From Fuscovulum sp. (GTDB lineage Bacteria; Pseudomonadota; Alphaproteobacteria; Rhodobacterales; Rhodobacteraceae), in NCBI GenBank assembly GCA_035192965.1, contig CP136571.1, forward strand, positions 3,862,501-3,926,500: a stretch of 64,000 bases of DNA, read 5' to 3'. How positions within the stretch are numbered: position 1 is the stretch's first letter; every line of letters starts with the position of its first letter. Both the position numbers and the translations under genes were made by a program. Below the pieces are notes generated by a model. It did no database searches and was not told the DNA's origin. It saw only the letters and a list, made by a program, of their open reading frames with translations. This document shows, piece by piece, positions 28,087 to 37,311 of this stretch.

Positions 28087-28863
28087 ATGCCCCGTTTCGC
28101 CGCGAATGTGACGATGCTCTTTACCGAAGTCCCGATGCTCGCGCGCCCCGATCTGGCGCGCGAAGCCGGGTTCGACGGCATCGAGGTGCTGTTTCCCTAT
28201 GACCACCCCCCGCGCGACTGGCAGTCTGCCCTGTCGGGCATGCCCGTCGCGCTCATCAACACCCATCCCGGTGATTGGGCCTTTGGCGACCGTGGCCATG
28301 CCGCCGTCCCCGGCGCGGAAGAGGTGTTCCGCGCCAGCTTCCTGCGCGCCGCCGACCTCGCCACCACCCTTGGTGCGTCGCATATCCACGTCATGGCGGG
28401 CGTTGCGCGCGGCGAACAGGCCGAGGCGACCTATCGCGACAACCTGTCTTGGGCTGCTGAACAGGCGCCGGGCATTGCCCTGACGATCGAGCCGCTGAAT
28501 ACGGATGACATGCCGGGCTACTTTCTGAACGATTTCGATCAGGCCGCCCGCATCATCGACGATCTTGCCCTGCCCAATCTGGGCATCCAGTTCGATCTCT
28601 GGCACGCCGCGCGCATCCACGGCGATGCAGATGCCGTCTGGGCGCGCCACAAGGCCCGCGTCAACCATATCCAGATCGCAGGTTTCCCCGGCCGCAACGA
28701 ACCCGGCGGTGGCGGTTTCGATCTGACCGGCCTTTGCGCCGAACTGGACCAGACTGCCTATCCCGGCTGGATTTCCGCCGAATACCTTCCCTCCCGCGCC
28801 ACCGTGCACGGGCTGATGTGGCTTTCCGCGCTCAAAGGCCGGGCAAGGCTCATCGGGGCGTGA
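28087..28863 (+). CDS. hyi: Hydroxypyruvate isomerase
   Basis: 258 residues, usual length for Hyi. TIM-barrel of the xylose isomerase-like family: FDGIEVLFPYDHP near residue 30, NTHPGDW, ASHIHVMAG, LTIEPLNTDDMPGYF (catalytic Glu of the IEP motif), NLGIQFDLWHA, VNHIQIAGFPGRNEP and WISAEYLP. Interconverts hydroxypyruvate and tartronate semialdehyde in the glycerate route that uses glyoxylate. This fits the glcDEF operon 8 kb away. No tartronate semialdehyde reductase or glyoxylate carboligase gene is in the window. Confidence 0.9.
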   Translation: MPRFAANVTMLFTEVPMLARPDLAREAGFDGIEVLFPYDHPPRDWQSALSGMPVALINTHPGDWAFGDRGHAAVPGAEEVFRASFLRAADLATTLGASHIHVMAGVARGEQAEATYRDNLSWAAEQAPGIALTIEPLNTDDMPGYFLNDFDQAARIIDDLALPNLGIQFDLWHAARIHGDADAVWARHKARVNHIQIAGFPGRNEPGGGGFDLTGLCAELDQTAYPGWISAEYLPSRATVHGLMWLSALKGRARLIGA

Positions 28864-28939
28864 CGCCCACGCCAACACCCTCTTGTGCCGCCCCTGCCCG
28901 CGCGGGTAAAAGACCGCCACCGAAACGAAAGGTCGCCCC

Positions 28940-29125
28940 ATGCCCATCGACGCCCCAGAAACCGAAGTCGTCACCACCTGGAAAGTGGCCTGCGACGGGG
29001 GCGAAGGCGCGTTGGGCCATCCCCGCGTCTGGCTGACCATCGCGCGCGATACCGGCTGGGTCGAATGCGGCTATTGCGACAAGCGCTACGTGATCGACCG
29101 CGATCACGCCCATGACGATCACTGA
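28940..29125 (+). CDS. Zinc-finger CHCC domain protein (NDUFS6-like)
   Basis: 61 residues. C-terminal zinc motif: Cys at residue 18, His 27, then CGYCDKRYV. The pattern GHPRVWL...[13 protein letters not shown] is the conserved core of the bacterial relatives of mitochondrial complex I subunit NDUFS6. ATG with GAAAGG upstream. Family knowledge: associated with respiratory complex I in alphaproteobacteria; that role here is inferred. Ends HDDH. Confidence 0.88.
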   Translation: MPIDAPETEVVTTWKVACDGGEGALGHPRVWLTIARDTGWVECGYCDKRYVIDRDHAHDDH

Positions 29126-29135
29126 TCGCACGGCC

Positions 29136-29360
29136 CTAGCTGCGCAGATTGCCCAGGATCAGGCCCACAATCGCGCCGACCACTGCGCCCATGGGCGCCC
29201 AGAAGAACACCACCCCCATCGCATAGGCCCCTTCCGCCTGACTGATGGAAAAGACCGACGGCAGCGCAAGGCCAAGCGCCAGCACCACCCCGCCGCCTAT
29301 CAGAAACCCAAGAACAGCCCCCATCAGTCGACGCATGCCATCCCCCCGCCCGTCGGACAT
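29136..29360 (-). CDS. Small hypothetical membrane protein
   Basis: 74 residues from MSDGRGDGMRRLM (an earlier start would give 86). Two hydrophobic helices, one rich in Gly (LMGAVLGFLIGGGVVLALGLAL) and one near the C-terminus (MGAVVGAIVGLILGN). No family recognised. Convergent with the zinc-finger gene, with 10 bases between ends. Composition and codon use look genuine, but the size makes this moderate. Confidence 0.6.
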   Translation of the reverse strand: MSDGRGDGMRRLMGAVLGFLIGGGVVLALGLALPSVFSISQAEGAYAMGVVFFWAPMGAVVGAIVGLILGNLRS

Positions 29361-29450
29361 GGCGGCATCCTCCCGCACCCTGTCCCCGGCAATCAAGCGC
29401 TAAGGCGGGCAGACAAGCCCACTTGCCCCGGCGCAGGGCGGTAAATCCCC

Positions 29451-30131
29451 ATGCGCCGCCTCCTACGCCCCGTCCTGTACCTTGCCGCGTTGATCCTTGG
29501 CCTACCCGCCCTTTACATTGCGGCCTCTTTCACCCTGCCGCTGATTCCCGGGCCGGGGCCTGTGGCCTCTGGCCCGCCCGCCCGCACCATCGGCCTCATT
29601 CAGGGGCCGATCCATACTGATATCCTGTTTCCCCTGTCGCCCGACACCCGCGCCCGCTTTGCCTTTGCCGAAGCCGCGGGCGTGCCGGTCAACCATCCCG
29701 GCGCGGAATGGCTGATGTTCGGCTGGGGATCGGCGGCCTTCTACACCACCGCCGGCACCTATGCCGACATCACGCCCTCCGCCATCCTGACCGCCGCCAC
29801 CGGCGACAGCGCGGTGATCCGGCTGGATGTGACCGGCCCCCTGCCCCCGCTGGACAATCTGCGCACTCTCACCCTGTCCGAGGCGCAGTATCAGGCGCTG
29901 CTGTCGCAAACCCTCGCCACCTTCGCCAGCCGCACCCCGCTCGATCATCCCGGCTTCACCCCGCAGGATGCCTTCTTCCCCGCCACCGGCCGCTTTCATG
30001 CCCTGCGCACCTGCAATGTCTGGCTTGGCGAAACCCTGCGCGCCGCGGGCATTCCCTTTGGCCTCTGGACGCCCGCCAACTGGTCCGTCACCCTTTCGCT
30101 TGACTGGCATCTTCCCGGCCAAAGCGGGTAG
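29451..30131 (+). CDS. DUF2459 family protein
   Basis: 226 residues. N-terminal membrane anchor (about 8-33), then the family pattern IHTDILFPL, AEWLMFGWGSAAFYTT, and a C-terminal HALRTCNVWLGETLRAAGIP stretch typical of DUF2459 (TIGR02117-like). Probably exported and membrane-bound; biochemical role unknown. Conserved His, Cys and Asn in the last third suggest a possible NlpC-like or lipase-like active site, which is inference. Ends 51 bases before polA. Confidence 0.85.
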   Translation: MRRLLRPVLYLAALILGLPALYIAASFTLPLIPGPGPVASGPPARTIGLIQGPIHTDILFPLSPDTRARFAFAEAAGVPVNHPGAEWLMFGWGSAAFYTTAGTYADITPSAILTAATGDSAVIRLDVTGPLPPLDNLRTLTLSEAQYQALLSQTLATFASRTPLDHPGFTPQDAFFPATGRFHALRTCNVWLGETLRAAGIPFGLWTPANWSVTLSLDWHLPGQSG

Positions 30132-30182
30132 CCCTCGCCGCGCCTTTCTGCCAATAATCCCCGCCAATCCAGGGAGACGACC

Positions 30183-33023
30183 ATGACCTTCGGCAAGGGC
30201 TGCCACCTTCACCTGATCGACGGATCGGCCTTCATTTTCCGCGCCTATCACGCGCTGCCACCGCTGACGCGCAAATCCGATGGCCTGCCCGTCGGGGCCG
30301 TGGCCGGGTTCTGCAACATCCTGTTCCGCTATCTCGAAGGCAACAAAGGCCCCGATGCCCCGAACGGCGCGCCCACCCATGTGGCGGTGATCTTTGACCA
30401 TTCCTCGTTGACCTTCCGCAACACCATCTACCCGCTCTACAAGGCCAACCGCCCGGAACTGCCAGAAGATCTGCGCCCGCAATTCCCCCTCACACGCGAC
30501 GCCACCCGCGCCTTCAACATCGCCTGTATCGAAACCGAGGGGTTTGAGGCCGACGATATCATCGCCACACTTTCAGTCGAGGCGACCAAGGCCGGCGGCG
30601 ATGTCACCATCATCTCGTCGGACAAGGATCTGATGCAACTCGTCGGCCCCGGCGTGATGATGTTCGACCCGATGAAAACCCGCGCCATCGGCCCGGATGA
30701 GGTCTTCGAAAAATTCGGTGTCGCCCCCAACCGCGTGGTCGATGTGCAGGCCCTGTCGGGCGACTCCGTCGACAACGTCCCCGGCGCGCCGGGCATCGGC
30801 ATCAAGACCGCCGCCCTGCTCATTCAGGAATACGGCGATCTGGAAACGCTCCTGGAACGCGCTGGCGAAATCAAACAGCCCAAGCGCCGCGAAGCGCTGA
30901 TCGACAATGCCGACCTGATCCGCATCTCCAAGCAGCTGGTCCAACTCAAGGCCGACACGCCGCTTGATGTGACGCTCGATGATCTTGAGGTCCGCCTTCC
31001 GGACCCCGAGGCGTTGATGGCCTTCCTCAACCAGATGGAGTTTCGCACCCTCACCCGTCGTGTGGCCGAAAGCCTGAAAGTGGCGCCCCCGGCACCCTTG
31101 CCCGAAGGCAAGGGAACCGACATGAACCACCCTGAACCCGCCGCGAACGCCGCGCAACTGCCCTTTGACCACGCGGCCTATACGGCCATCACCGACATTG
31201 CCACGCTGGACCAATGGATCGCCACGATCCGCGACCGGGGCTATGTGGCGGTGGATACCGAAACCACCAGCCTTGATGAAATGCGCGCCGAACTGGTGGG
31301 CATCTCGCTCTGTGTCGAGGCAGGCAAAGCCGCCTATATCCCGCTTACCCACCGCTCCGGCACCGATGATCTGTTCGGCTCCGCCAAACTGGCCGAAGGT
31401 CAGTTGGATATGGACACCGTGCTTGCCGCGCTGAAGCCTGTTCTGGAAGACGCGTCGATCCTGAAGATCGGCCAGAACATGAAATACGATTTCAAGATCT
31501 TTGCCCGCCACGGCATCCGCATCACCCCCTTTGATGACACGATGCTCATGTCCTCGGCCCTGCATGCCGGGCTGAACAATCACGGCATGGATGCCCTGTC
31601 GGAAACCCATCTGGGCCATACCCCCATCCCGATCAAATCCCTGCTCGGCACGGGCAAATCCGCCATCACTTTCGACCGCGTCCCCGTGGCCGATGCGGTA
31701 AAATACGCGGCCGAAGATGCCGACGTGACCCTGCGCCTTTGGGAACACCTCAAGCCGCAGCTCCACCGCGGCCATGTCACCACCGTCTATGAAACCCTCG
31801 AACGCCCGCTCGTCCCGGTCCTTGCCGATATGGAAATGGCAGGCATCCAGGTCGACCGCGACACGCTTTCGCGCATGTCCAACGCCTTCGCCCAAAAGAT
31901 GGCGGGGCTAGAGGCCGAGATTCAGGACATCGCAGGCGAACCTTTCAACGTGGGTTCCCCCAAACAACTGGGCGAAATCCTCTTTGATCGCCTTCAGGTG
32001 CCGGGCGGCGAGAAAGGCAAAACCGGGGCCTATGCCACCGGTGCCGATATTCTTGAGGATATCACCACACTGGAAGACACCAACCCAAAGGCTGCCACCC
32101 TGGCCGCCCGCGTGCTCGACTGGCGTCAACTGTCCAAGCTGAAATCCACCTATACCGATGCGTTGCAGGACCATATCCACCCCGATACGGGCCGCGTGCA
32201 CACCTCCTACTCCATCACCGGGGCCGTCACGGGCCGCCTCTCCTCCACCGACCCGAACCTGCAAAACATCCCCGTCCGCACGGAAGAGGGCCGCCGCATC
32301 CGCGAGGCCTTTGTCGCGCCAAAGGGCAAACTCCTCGTCTCGCTCGACTATTCCCAGATCGAATTGCGCATCCTCGCCCATATCGCCGACATCCGCGAGT
32401 TGCAGCAGGCCTTCCGCGACGGGCTGGATATCCACGCGCTGACCGCGTCGGAAATGTTCAACGTCCCGCTTGACCAGATGACGTCCGACATCCGCCGTCA
32501 GGCCAAGGCGATCAACTTCGGCGTCATCTACGGCATTTCCGGCTTTGGCCTCGCCCGCAACCTCCGCATCCCGCGCGCCGAAGCACAGGGTTTCATCGAC
32601 CGCTATTTCCAGCGCTTCCCCGGCATCAAGGGCTATATGGACGCCACCATCAAAGAGGCGCAGGCGCGGGGCTTCGTCACCACCCTTTTCGGGCGCAAGA
32701 TCCACACCCCCGAAATCAACGCCAAAGGCCCCACCGCAGGTTTCGCCAAACGCGCCGCCATCAACGCCCCGATCCAGGGCACCGCCGCCGATGTGATCCG
32801 CCGCGCCATGATCCGCATGCCGCAGGCCATCGCCGACCTGCCCGCCAAGATGCTGCTGCAAGTCCATGACGAACTGCTGTTCGAGGTGGACGAAGACGCC
32901 GCCCCCACCCTCGCCGCCCGCGCGAAAGAGGTGATGGAGGCTGCCGCCCACCCGGCCGTCCACTTCAAGGTCCCCCTGATCGTCGAGGCAGGCCAAGGCC
33001 AGACATGGGCGGCAGCGCATTGA
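30183..33023 (+). CDS. polA: DNA polymerase I
   Basis: 946 residues with all three modules. The 5'-3' exonuclease covers about 1-290 (LIDGSAFIFRAYHALPPL, ETEGFEADDIIATL, SSDKDLMQLV). The 3'-5' proofreading domain covers about 335-530 and keeps its first acidic pair (VAVDTETTSLDEM). The polymerase covers about 560-946, with motif A LVSLDYSQIELRILAHI, motif B RRQAKAINFGVIYG and motif C LLQVHDELLFEV. Acts in Okazaki fragment processing and repair. AGGGAGA lies about 6 bases before the ATG. Overlaps the downstream YdeI-type gene by 19 bases. Confidence 0.98.
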   Translation: MTFGKGCHLHLIDGSAFIFRAYHALPPLTRKSDGLPVGAVAGFCNILFRYLEGNKGPDAPNGAPTHVAVIFDHSSLTFRNTIYPLYKANRPELPEDLRPQFPLTRDATRAFNIACIETEGFEADDIIATLSVEATKAGGDVTIISSDKDLMQLVGPGVMMFDPMKTRAIGPDEVFEKFGVAPNRVVDVQALSGDSVDNVPGAPGIGIKTAALLIQEYGDLETLLERAGEIKQPKRREALIDNADLIRISKQLVQLKADTPLDVTLDDLEVRLPDPEALMAFLNQMEFRTLTRRVAESLKVAPPAPLPEGKGTDMNHPEPAANAAQLPFDHAAYTAITDIATLDQWIATIRDRGYVAVDTETTSLDEMRAELVGISLCVEAGKAAYIPLTHRSGTDDLFGSAKLAEGQLDMDTVLAALKPVLEDASILKIGQNMKYDFKIFARHGIRITPFDDTMLMSSALHAGLNNHGMDALSETHLGHTPIPIKSLLGTGKSAITFDRVPVADAVKYAAEDADVTLRLWEHLKPQLHRGHVTTVYETLERPLVPVLADMEMAGIQVDRDTLSRMSNAFAQKMAGLEAEIQDIAGEPFNVGSPKQLGEILFDRLQVPGGEKGKTGAYATGADILEDITTLEDTNPKAATLAARVLDWRQLSKLKSTYTDALQDHIHPDTGRVHTSYSITGAVTGRLSSTDPNLQNIPVRTEEGRRIREAFVAPKGKLLVSLDYSQIELRILAHIADIRELQQAFRDGLDIHALTASEMFNVPLDQMTSDIRRQAKAINFGVIYGISGFGLARNLRIPRAEAQGFIDRYFQRFPGIKGYMDATIKEAQARGFVTTLFGRKIHTPEINAKGPTAGFAKRAAINAPIQGTAADVIRRAMIRMPQAIADLPAKMLLQVHDELLFEVDEDAAPTLAARAKEVMEAAAHPAVHFKVPLIVEAGQGQTWAAAH

Positions 33024-33595
33024 AACAGCCCACCCCCCTCACCTTCGCCACGCAGGATGAATGGAACTTCTGGCTGTCGATGCGCCATGACAAGGCAACG
33101 GACGTCTGGCTCCGAATCGCGAAAAAGGCCACCGGGGCCGCCTCGATCGATTGGGAACAGGCGGTCGAAGAGGCGCTGGTCTGGGGCTGGGTCGACGCGC
33201 AGAAAAAACCCGATGGCCCCTTCCACATGCTCCACCGCTTCACCCCCCGCCGCCCCGGCAGCCCATGGTCACCCAAGGCCCGCGCCACGGCGGAAAAGCT
33301 GATCGCAGGTGGCTGGATGGAAGAACCGGGCCTGGCCGAGGTCACCCGCGCCCAGGCCGATGGCCGCTGGGCCGCGGCCTATGCGGCGGAAAAGCCCGCC
33401 GACATCCCCGATGATTTCCTCACGGCCCTCGCCGCCGCCTCCGAGGCCGCGCAAACGGCCTTCACCGCCCTGCCTGCCAAGGCCCGCGCTGCGCTGGCCT
33501 TCCGGCTTTCCACCGCAAAATCCCCCTCTGTCCGCGCCCGCCGCATCACCGAATTCATCGCGGGGCTTGGCGGCGACGAAGGCTTCAACCCATGA
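33005..33595 (+). CDS. YdeI/OmpD-associated family protein
   Basis: 196 residues, with the family core LSMRHDKATDVWLRIAKK, EEALVWGWVD(A)QKK and FTPRRPGSPWSPK. Members are called bacteriocin-protection or YdeI/OmdA proteins; the biochemical role is not settled. The start overlaps the polA stop by 19 bases, and the stop overlaps the next gene by 4 bases, so it is read from the polA transcript. A second member lies at 34094. Confidence 0.88.
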   Translation: MGGSALKQPTPLTFATQDEWNFWLSMRHDKATDVWLRIAKKATGAASIDWEQAVEEALVWGWVDAQKKPDGPFHMLHRFTPRRPGSPWSPKARATAEKLIAGGWMEEPGLAEVTRAQADGRWAAAYAAEKPADIPDDFLTALAAASEAAQTAFTALPAKARAALAFRLSTAKSPSVRARRITEFIAGLGGDEGFNP

Positions 33596-33951
33596 TCACC
33601 ACCTGGCCCGAGTTGCGCGCCTTCGCGCTCGGGCTGAACCTGCCCGAAGTTACCCTTGCCACCCCTTGGGGGCATGAAGCGCTCAAGGCGCATGGCAAGC
33701 TCTGGTGTTACTGGTCCCCCTACGAAGACGCCGCCGTGTTCAAGGCCGACCGGGAGGAACGCGAAATGCTGATGCAGGCCGACCCCGCCACCTTCTTCCT
33801 GCACCCCCATTACGCCCCCCACAACCTCGTCCTCGTCCGCGCCGGGCGGATCGATCCCGACTGGGCCCGCCCCCGCCTGATCCGCCACTGGCGCGAAGCC
33901 GCCCCCAAACGCTGGCTCAAAAACTGGGACGCCACCAACCCACAACCCTGA
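33592..33951 (+). CDS. MmcQ/YjbR family protein
   Basis: 119 residues, typical length. Family features: LPEVTLATPWGHEALKAHGK near residue 20, FLHPHYAPHNLVLV and a C-terminal RHWREAAPKRWLK. Members adopt the CyaY-like fold and are annotated as DNA-binding on weak grounds. Overlaps the previous gene by 4 bases (ATGA). Probably part of the polA transcript. Confidence 0.88.
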   Translation: MITTWPELRAFALGLNLPEVTLATPWGHEALKAHGKLWCYWSPYEDAAVFKADREEREMLMQADPATFFLHPHYAPHNLVLVRAGRIDPDWARPRLIRHWREAAPKRWLKNWDATNPQP

Positions 33952-33960
33952 CCCCGCCGC

Positions 33961-33983
33961 TTCATCTTGGCCCAAATACCCAA
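33961..33983. repeat. Dispersed intergenic repeat, TTCATCTTGGCCCAAATA type
   Basis: Identical over 23 bases with 15458-15480 and 61881-61903. Begins 9 bases after the MmcQ-like gene's stop, as if marking the end of the polA transcript. Confidence 0.8.
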
Positions 33984-34093
33984 ATCAACGGCCCCGCAGG
34001 CGCAACGCTGCCGATGAAGAAATCCCTTCCCAGCCGCTTGGCGCTTGGCCAATCTCTGCTGCACAGAATGCGGCACAATGCACGGCACATCCG

Positions 34094-34672
34094 ATGACGG
34101 CCAAAGACGCTCCGATCCTTACCATCCGCACCCGGGCCGACCTGCGAACATGGCTGGCCGCAAATCACGCCACCCACGGCTCGGTCTGGCTTGCCACATA
34201 CAAGAAACACCACCCCGACTACCTCGCCTATGAACCGGTGGTGGAAGAACTCCTGTGTTGGGGCTGGATCGATTCTGTCACCCGCACGCTTGACGCCGAC
34301 CTCTCCATGATCCTGATTTCACGACGAAATCCGAAATCCGCTTGGTCCGCCATCAACAAGGCTCATGTCCTCCGCGCCCGCGCCTCGGGCGCCATGACGG
34401 CGGCGGGCGAAGCCCTCATCACCACAGCACAAGCAAACGGCATGTGGGCCTTTCTTGACGATGTCGAACGGCTGGAGGTGCCGCCCGACCTCGCCACTGC
34501 GCTTGAACTGTCCGGCACCACAGTCTTCTGGACCGCCCTTCCCCGCAGCATAAAGCGTGGCACGCTGGAATGGCTGAAAACCGCCAAAACATTGGAAACG
34601 CGCGAAAAACGGATCGCAGACATCACCGGATCGGCCGCGCAGAATCTCAGGCCCAGCCCCTTCCGCCGCTAA
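34094..34672 (+). CDS. YdeI/OmpD-associated family protein (second member)
   Basis: 192 residues. Core matches the family: HGSVWLATYKKHH, EELLCWGWIDSVTR, ISRRNPKSAWSAINKAHV, then a DUF1905-like end with RGTLEWLKTAKTLETREKRI. Only distantly similar to the copy at 33005 (about the same domain order, low identity), so not a recent duplicate. Convergent with the DUF1203 gene, overlapping it by 4 bases at the 3' ends. Confidence 0.88.
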   Translation: MTAKDAPILTIRTRADLRTWLAANHATHGSVWLATYKKHHPDYLAYEPVVEELLCWGWIDSVTRTLDADLSMILISRRNPKSAWSAINKAHVLRARASGAMTAAGEALITTAQANGMWAFLDDVERLEVPPDLATALELSGTTVFWTALPRSIKRGTLEWLKTAKTLETREKRIADITGSAAQNLRPSPFRR

Positions 34673-35133
34673 TCCACGCGCTCCACCCGCAGCTGAAAGC
34701 AATTGTTCCGCGCCGATCGGACATGCACGAATTCCACCCGCGCATCCGCCAGCAGCTCCGCCGCCCGTTCCGCAATACGCCCGGTCGGAACAACACCGCC
34801 CGTACCATAGACGATCCTCTCATCCGCCCCATAACCGCGAAGGATGTAATCCGGCGACGCCAGTATCTCCGGCACCTCCACCCCATCCCCCGCCGCGCAG
34901 GCATCGGCACACAGAAAGATCGGCCCCGTCTCGGCATAGGGCTGCAGCGCGCCAAAGGGCCGATGCGCCAGCACCAGCAGCCCCGCCCCTTTCGGGATCA
35001 TCCGCAGGCAATGCCGGCACGGGTTCCCACCCCCATCAGACACTTGCCGCTCGGGCAAAAGCCCATAGGAATCTGCACCCCCCGCCTGATAGGCGCGGGC
35101 AATTTCGGTCGGTATCGGAACAAATCGCAGCAT
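34669..35133 (-). CDS. DUF1203 family protein
   Basis: 154 residues. Family pattern: N-terminal FVPIPTEIARAYQAGGAD, then NPCRHCLRMIPKGAGLLVLAHRP in pieces (Cys-x-x-Cys motif), GPIFLCADAC, and a C-terminal VHVRSARNNCFQLRVERV. Conserved Cys residues suggest metal or redox chemistry, but the function is unknown. Single gene with its own upstream gap. Confidence 0.85.
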   Translation of the reverse strand: MLRFVPIPTEIARAYQAGGADSYGLLPERQVSDGGGNPCRHCLRMIPKGAGLLVLAHRPFGALQPYAETGPIFLCADACAAGDGVEVPEILASPDYILRGYGADERIVYGTGGVVPTGRIAERAAELLADARVEFVHVRSARNNCFQLRVERVD

Positions 35134-35202
35134 CGGTGAACCCTCCTTGGTCCACCCACCCTGCCCGTCAGGCCGCCATCAATCGACCCGATCCTTGCGC
35201 TT

Positions 35203-35583
35203 TCAGGGGCGCGTCAGCATTCGCCCCAGCGGCGCGCCGCCCACGATATGCAGGTGGTAATGCGGCACTTCCTGCCCGCCATCCCCGCCCGCATTGGTGA
35301 TGCCGCGATACCCCGTACCGCCATCGCCAAGGCTTACCCCCAGCATGGCGCAGACACTGGCCGCCGTGCGGTGAAAATCCACGATCTCGGCATCGCTGGC
35401 ATCCGCACAGAAATGATCAAAGGTCACATAGGGCCCCTTCGGGATCACCAGCACATGATGCGGCGCCTGCGGGTTGATGTCGTGAAAGGCCAGCGTGTGC
35501 TCAGTCTCGATCAGCGTCTTGTTCGGAATCTCGCCGCGCAGGATCCGGGCAAAGATATTGGTCGCGTCATAGGTATGGGCCAT
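35203..35583 (-). CDS. HIT family protein
   Basis: 126 residues from MAHTYDATNIFARILRGEIP; a Met three codons earlier is possible. Histidine triad motif HYHLHIVGG near residue 108 (HxHxHxx), the nucleotide-binding active site. Family role: hydrolysis of nucleotide phosphoramidates or dinucleoside polyphosphates. Follows the glycosyltransferase gene by 5 bases on the same strand, so it is probably co-transcribed, which is an unusual pairing. Confidence 0.93.
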   Translation of the reverse strand: MAHTYDATNIFARILRGEIPNKTLIETEHTLAFHDINPQAPHHVLVIPKGPYVTFDHFCADASDAEIVDFHRTAASVCAMLGVSLGDGGTGYRGITNAGGDGGQEVPHYHLHIVGGAPLGRMLTRP

Positions 35584-35588
35584 AGCTC

Positions 35589-37166
35589 TCAATCCACGAA
35601 AAGATGCCCTGTCGCCGCGATCTCACGCGCCTTTTCGACAGGAATATCAAGGAACTCTGCCAAGGGCAGGGTGTTTTCATCCACGCTCGCACTTTGCCGG
35701 ATGCGATGGAACCCGGCAAAGTTGGCGTCCCGCAGCCGGTCGCTTTCAAACTTCACGTCATAGCGGATCGTGGGCAGCAGCCGGTCAATGGTTTCCTTGG
35801 GCGTCTTGTCCCCCGCCAGACCCACCCGCCGCGCATGGCCCACCAGATAATCATCCGTGAAATCGCATTCGATTTCCAACAGCCGCACCTGCGCCTTGTC
35901 GTTATAGAAATCCTGCATCAGGTCCACATTGGCCGGATCGATGCAGAACAAAAGCCGGTCCGATTGCCAGTAATCAAACAGCATCCGGACCAGCGCGCGC
36001 CGATGCCGCGTCCGCTTTTCCAGCGTCGTCTGGATGCCGCCCAGATCAGGCAGCGGGGTGGATCCTTCATTGAACAGGTAATCCATCGCGGGCAGGTTGG
36101 TCACATCGCGTACCCGCTCTACCAACCGCTTGGCGACGTGCCATTTCTTGCAGGTCACCATCATCAGCGTGCGTTCCCGCCCCAGCGACGATTCCCGCTC
36201 CCAGAAACGCGGCGCAAAGCGGCGGCCCACCCGCCCCCGCCCGGTCAGGAACCGGAACAGGCTGCGCCCTTCGTTCGATATGGTGAACTGCACGCCCTTG
36301 GCGGCATAAAGCTTGCCCAACCGCTCCTTCAGATCATCGGCGTCGGGCGAAATCTTGCGCGCGAACAGGTAATCCTGACTGACCAGCAAATCATAATGGT
36401 CGTTGTAGAATGTCAGCGGCATCCCGTAATCGGTGAACATCAGAAAGGTCAGCGTCCGCGTGCGGATCTCGGCCTCGGGCACCAGATGGCGCACCAGCGT
36501 CTGAAAGAACGTCTCGTCCGGAATCCACGTCGTGCGGAAGAACCGCATCACATCGCGCCGCTGATCGCAGAAATCCAGCACCCACTCCACAGTGCGCCGC
36601 CGCAGACACCACCACTGGCTGCCAATCTGCATCTGGATATCCGCCGGCACCTGCCGCGCCAGACCCAGCTTCTGCTGCACCTGCATCGACCCGTAGAACA
36701 GCTTCTTATGCGTGCGTTCATTGAACCAGTGCCGATAGATCAGCCGCTCTTCCTTGATCCCGGTCTTGATCCAGTCCGAGGTAAAGAAATCAAAGCTTTC
36801 GATGTAATCGACCTCGTCCCGGTCAAGGAAAGCATGGGCGAATTCTGCCGATTTGATCGGCATGCAATCCCCCGACAGCATGTAGAAATGCGTGGCCCGC
36901 GGAAAGGCATCCACCGCCGCCCGCACCGCCAGCAGCGTCGCCTCCACCAGGCTCCACGCGCCCCAGCCGCATTTGATGCGCTTGCGGGCAAAGGTCACCG
37001 CGTCATTGGCCGCCAGCGCCGCGCGGATCTTGTCGAACGCCTCGCGCGGCGCGCGCGCGTCGAAATGTATGGCGACGAAATCCCCAGCCGCCGTCAGACG
37101 CTGCGCCTGCGCGATGATGCCATCGGGATCCTTGTGGCACAAAAGAATGTAGGCGATTTTGGCCAT
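35589..37166 (-). CDS. Core-2/I-branching-type glycosyltransferase with DUF5928 C-terminus
   Basis: 525 residues. The N-terminal 300 residues match the GT14 (Core-2/I-branching beta-1,6-N-acetylglucosaminyltransferase and xylosyltransferase) fold: IAYILLCHKDPDGI, FVAIHFDARAP, WGAWSLVEATLLAVRAA, THFYMLSGDCMPIKS, GSQWWCLRR, WIPDETFFQTLV. The rest (about 300-525) is the DUF5928-type region found in Rhodobacterales. No signal peptide or helix, so cytoplasmic. It faces a sulfotransferase gene across a shared 145-base promoter gap, which suggests synthesis of a sulfated glycan or glycoconjugate; acceptor unknown. Confidence 0.85.
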   Translation of the reverse strand: MAKIAYILLCHKDPDGIIAQAQRLTAAGDFVAIHFDARAPREAFDKIRAALAANDAVTFARKRIKCGWGAWSLVEATLLAVRAAVDAFPRATHFYMLSGDCMPIKSAEFAHAFLDRDEVDYIESFDFFTSDWIKTGIKEERLIYRHWFNERTHKKLFYGSMQVQQKLGLARQVPADIQMQIGSQWWCLRRRTVEWVLDFCDQRRDVMRFFRTTWIPDETFFQTLVRHLVPEAEIRTRTLTFLMFTDYGMPLTFYNDHYDLLVSQDYLFARKISPDADDLKERLGKLYAAKGVQFTISNEGRSLFRFLTGRGRVGRRFAPRFWERESSLGRERTLMMVTCKKWHVAKRLVERVRDVTNLPAMDYLFNEGSTPLPDLGGIQTTLEKRTRHRRALVRMLFDYWQSDRLLFCIDPANVDLMQDFYNDKAQVRLLEIECDFTDDYLVGHARRVGLAGDKTPKETIDRLLPTIRYDVKFESDRLRDANFAGFHRIRQSASVDENTLPLAEFLDIPVEKAREIAATGHLFVD

Positions 37167-37311
37167 GGGATCCGGACTGATACGGTGCGCTAAGTGTCAC
37201 TGAGTGCACAAATAACGTCAACGGTCATTGAATAAACAGCTTTTCTTTGCTTTTTTGTGGCCATTGGGTCAAGGGCACGTCAGATCGCCCGGCGTTGGAG
37301 GCAGTTTCTAC

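Noticed and set aside
30573..31895. A 440-codon minus-strand frame within polA
   Set aside because: Antisense shadow of DNA polymerase I codons; no family features.
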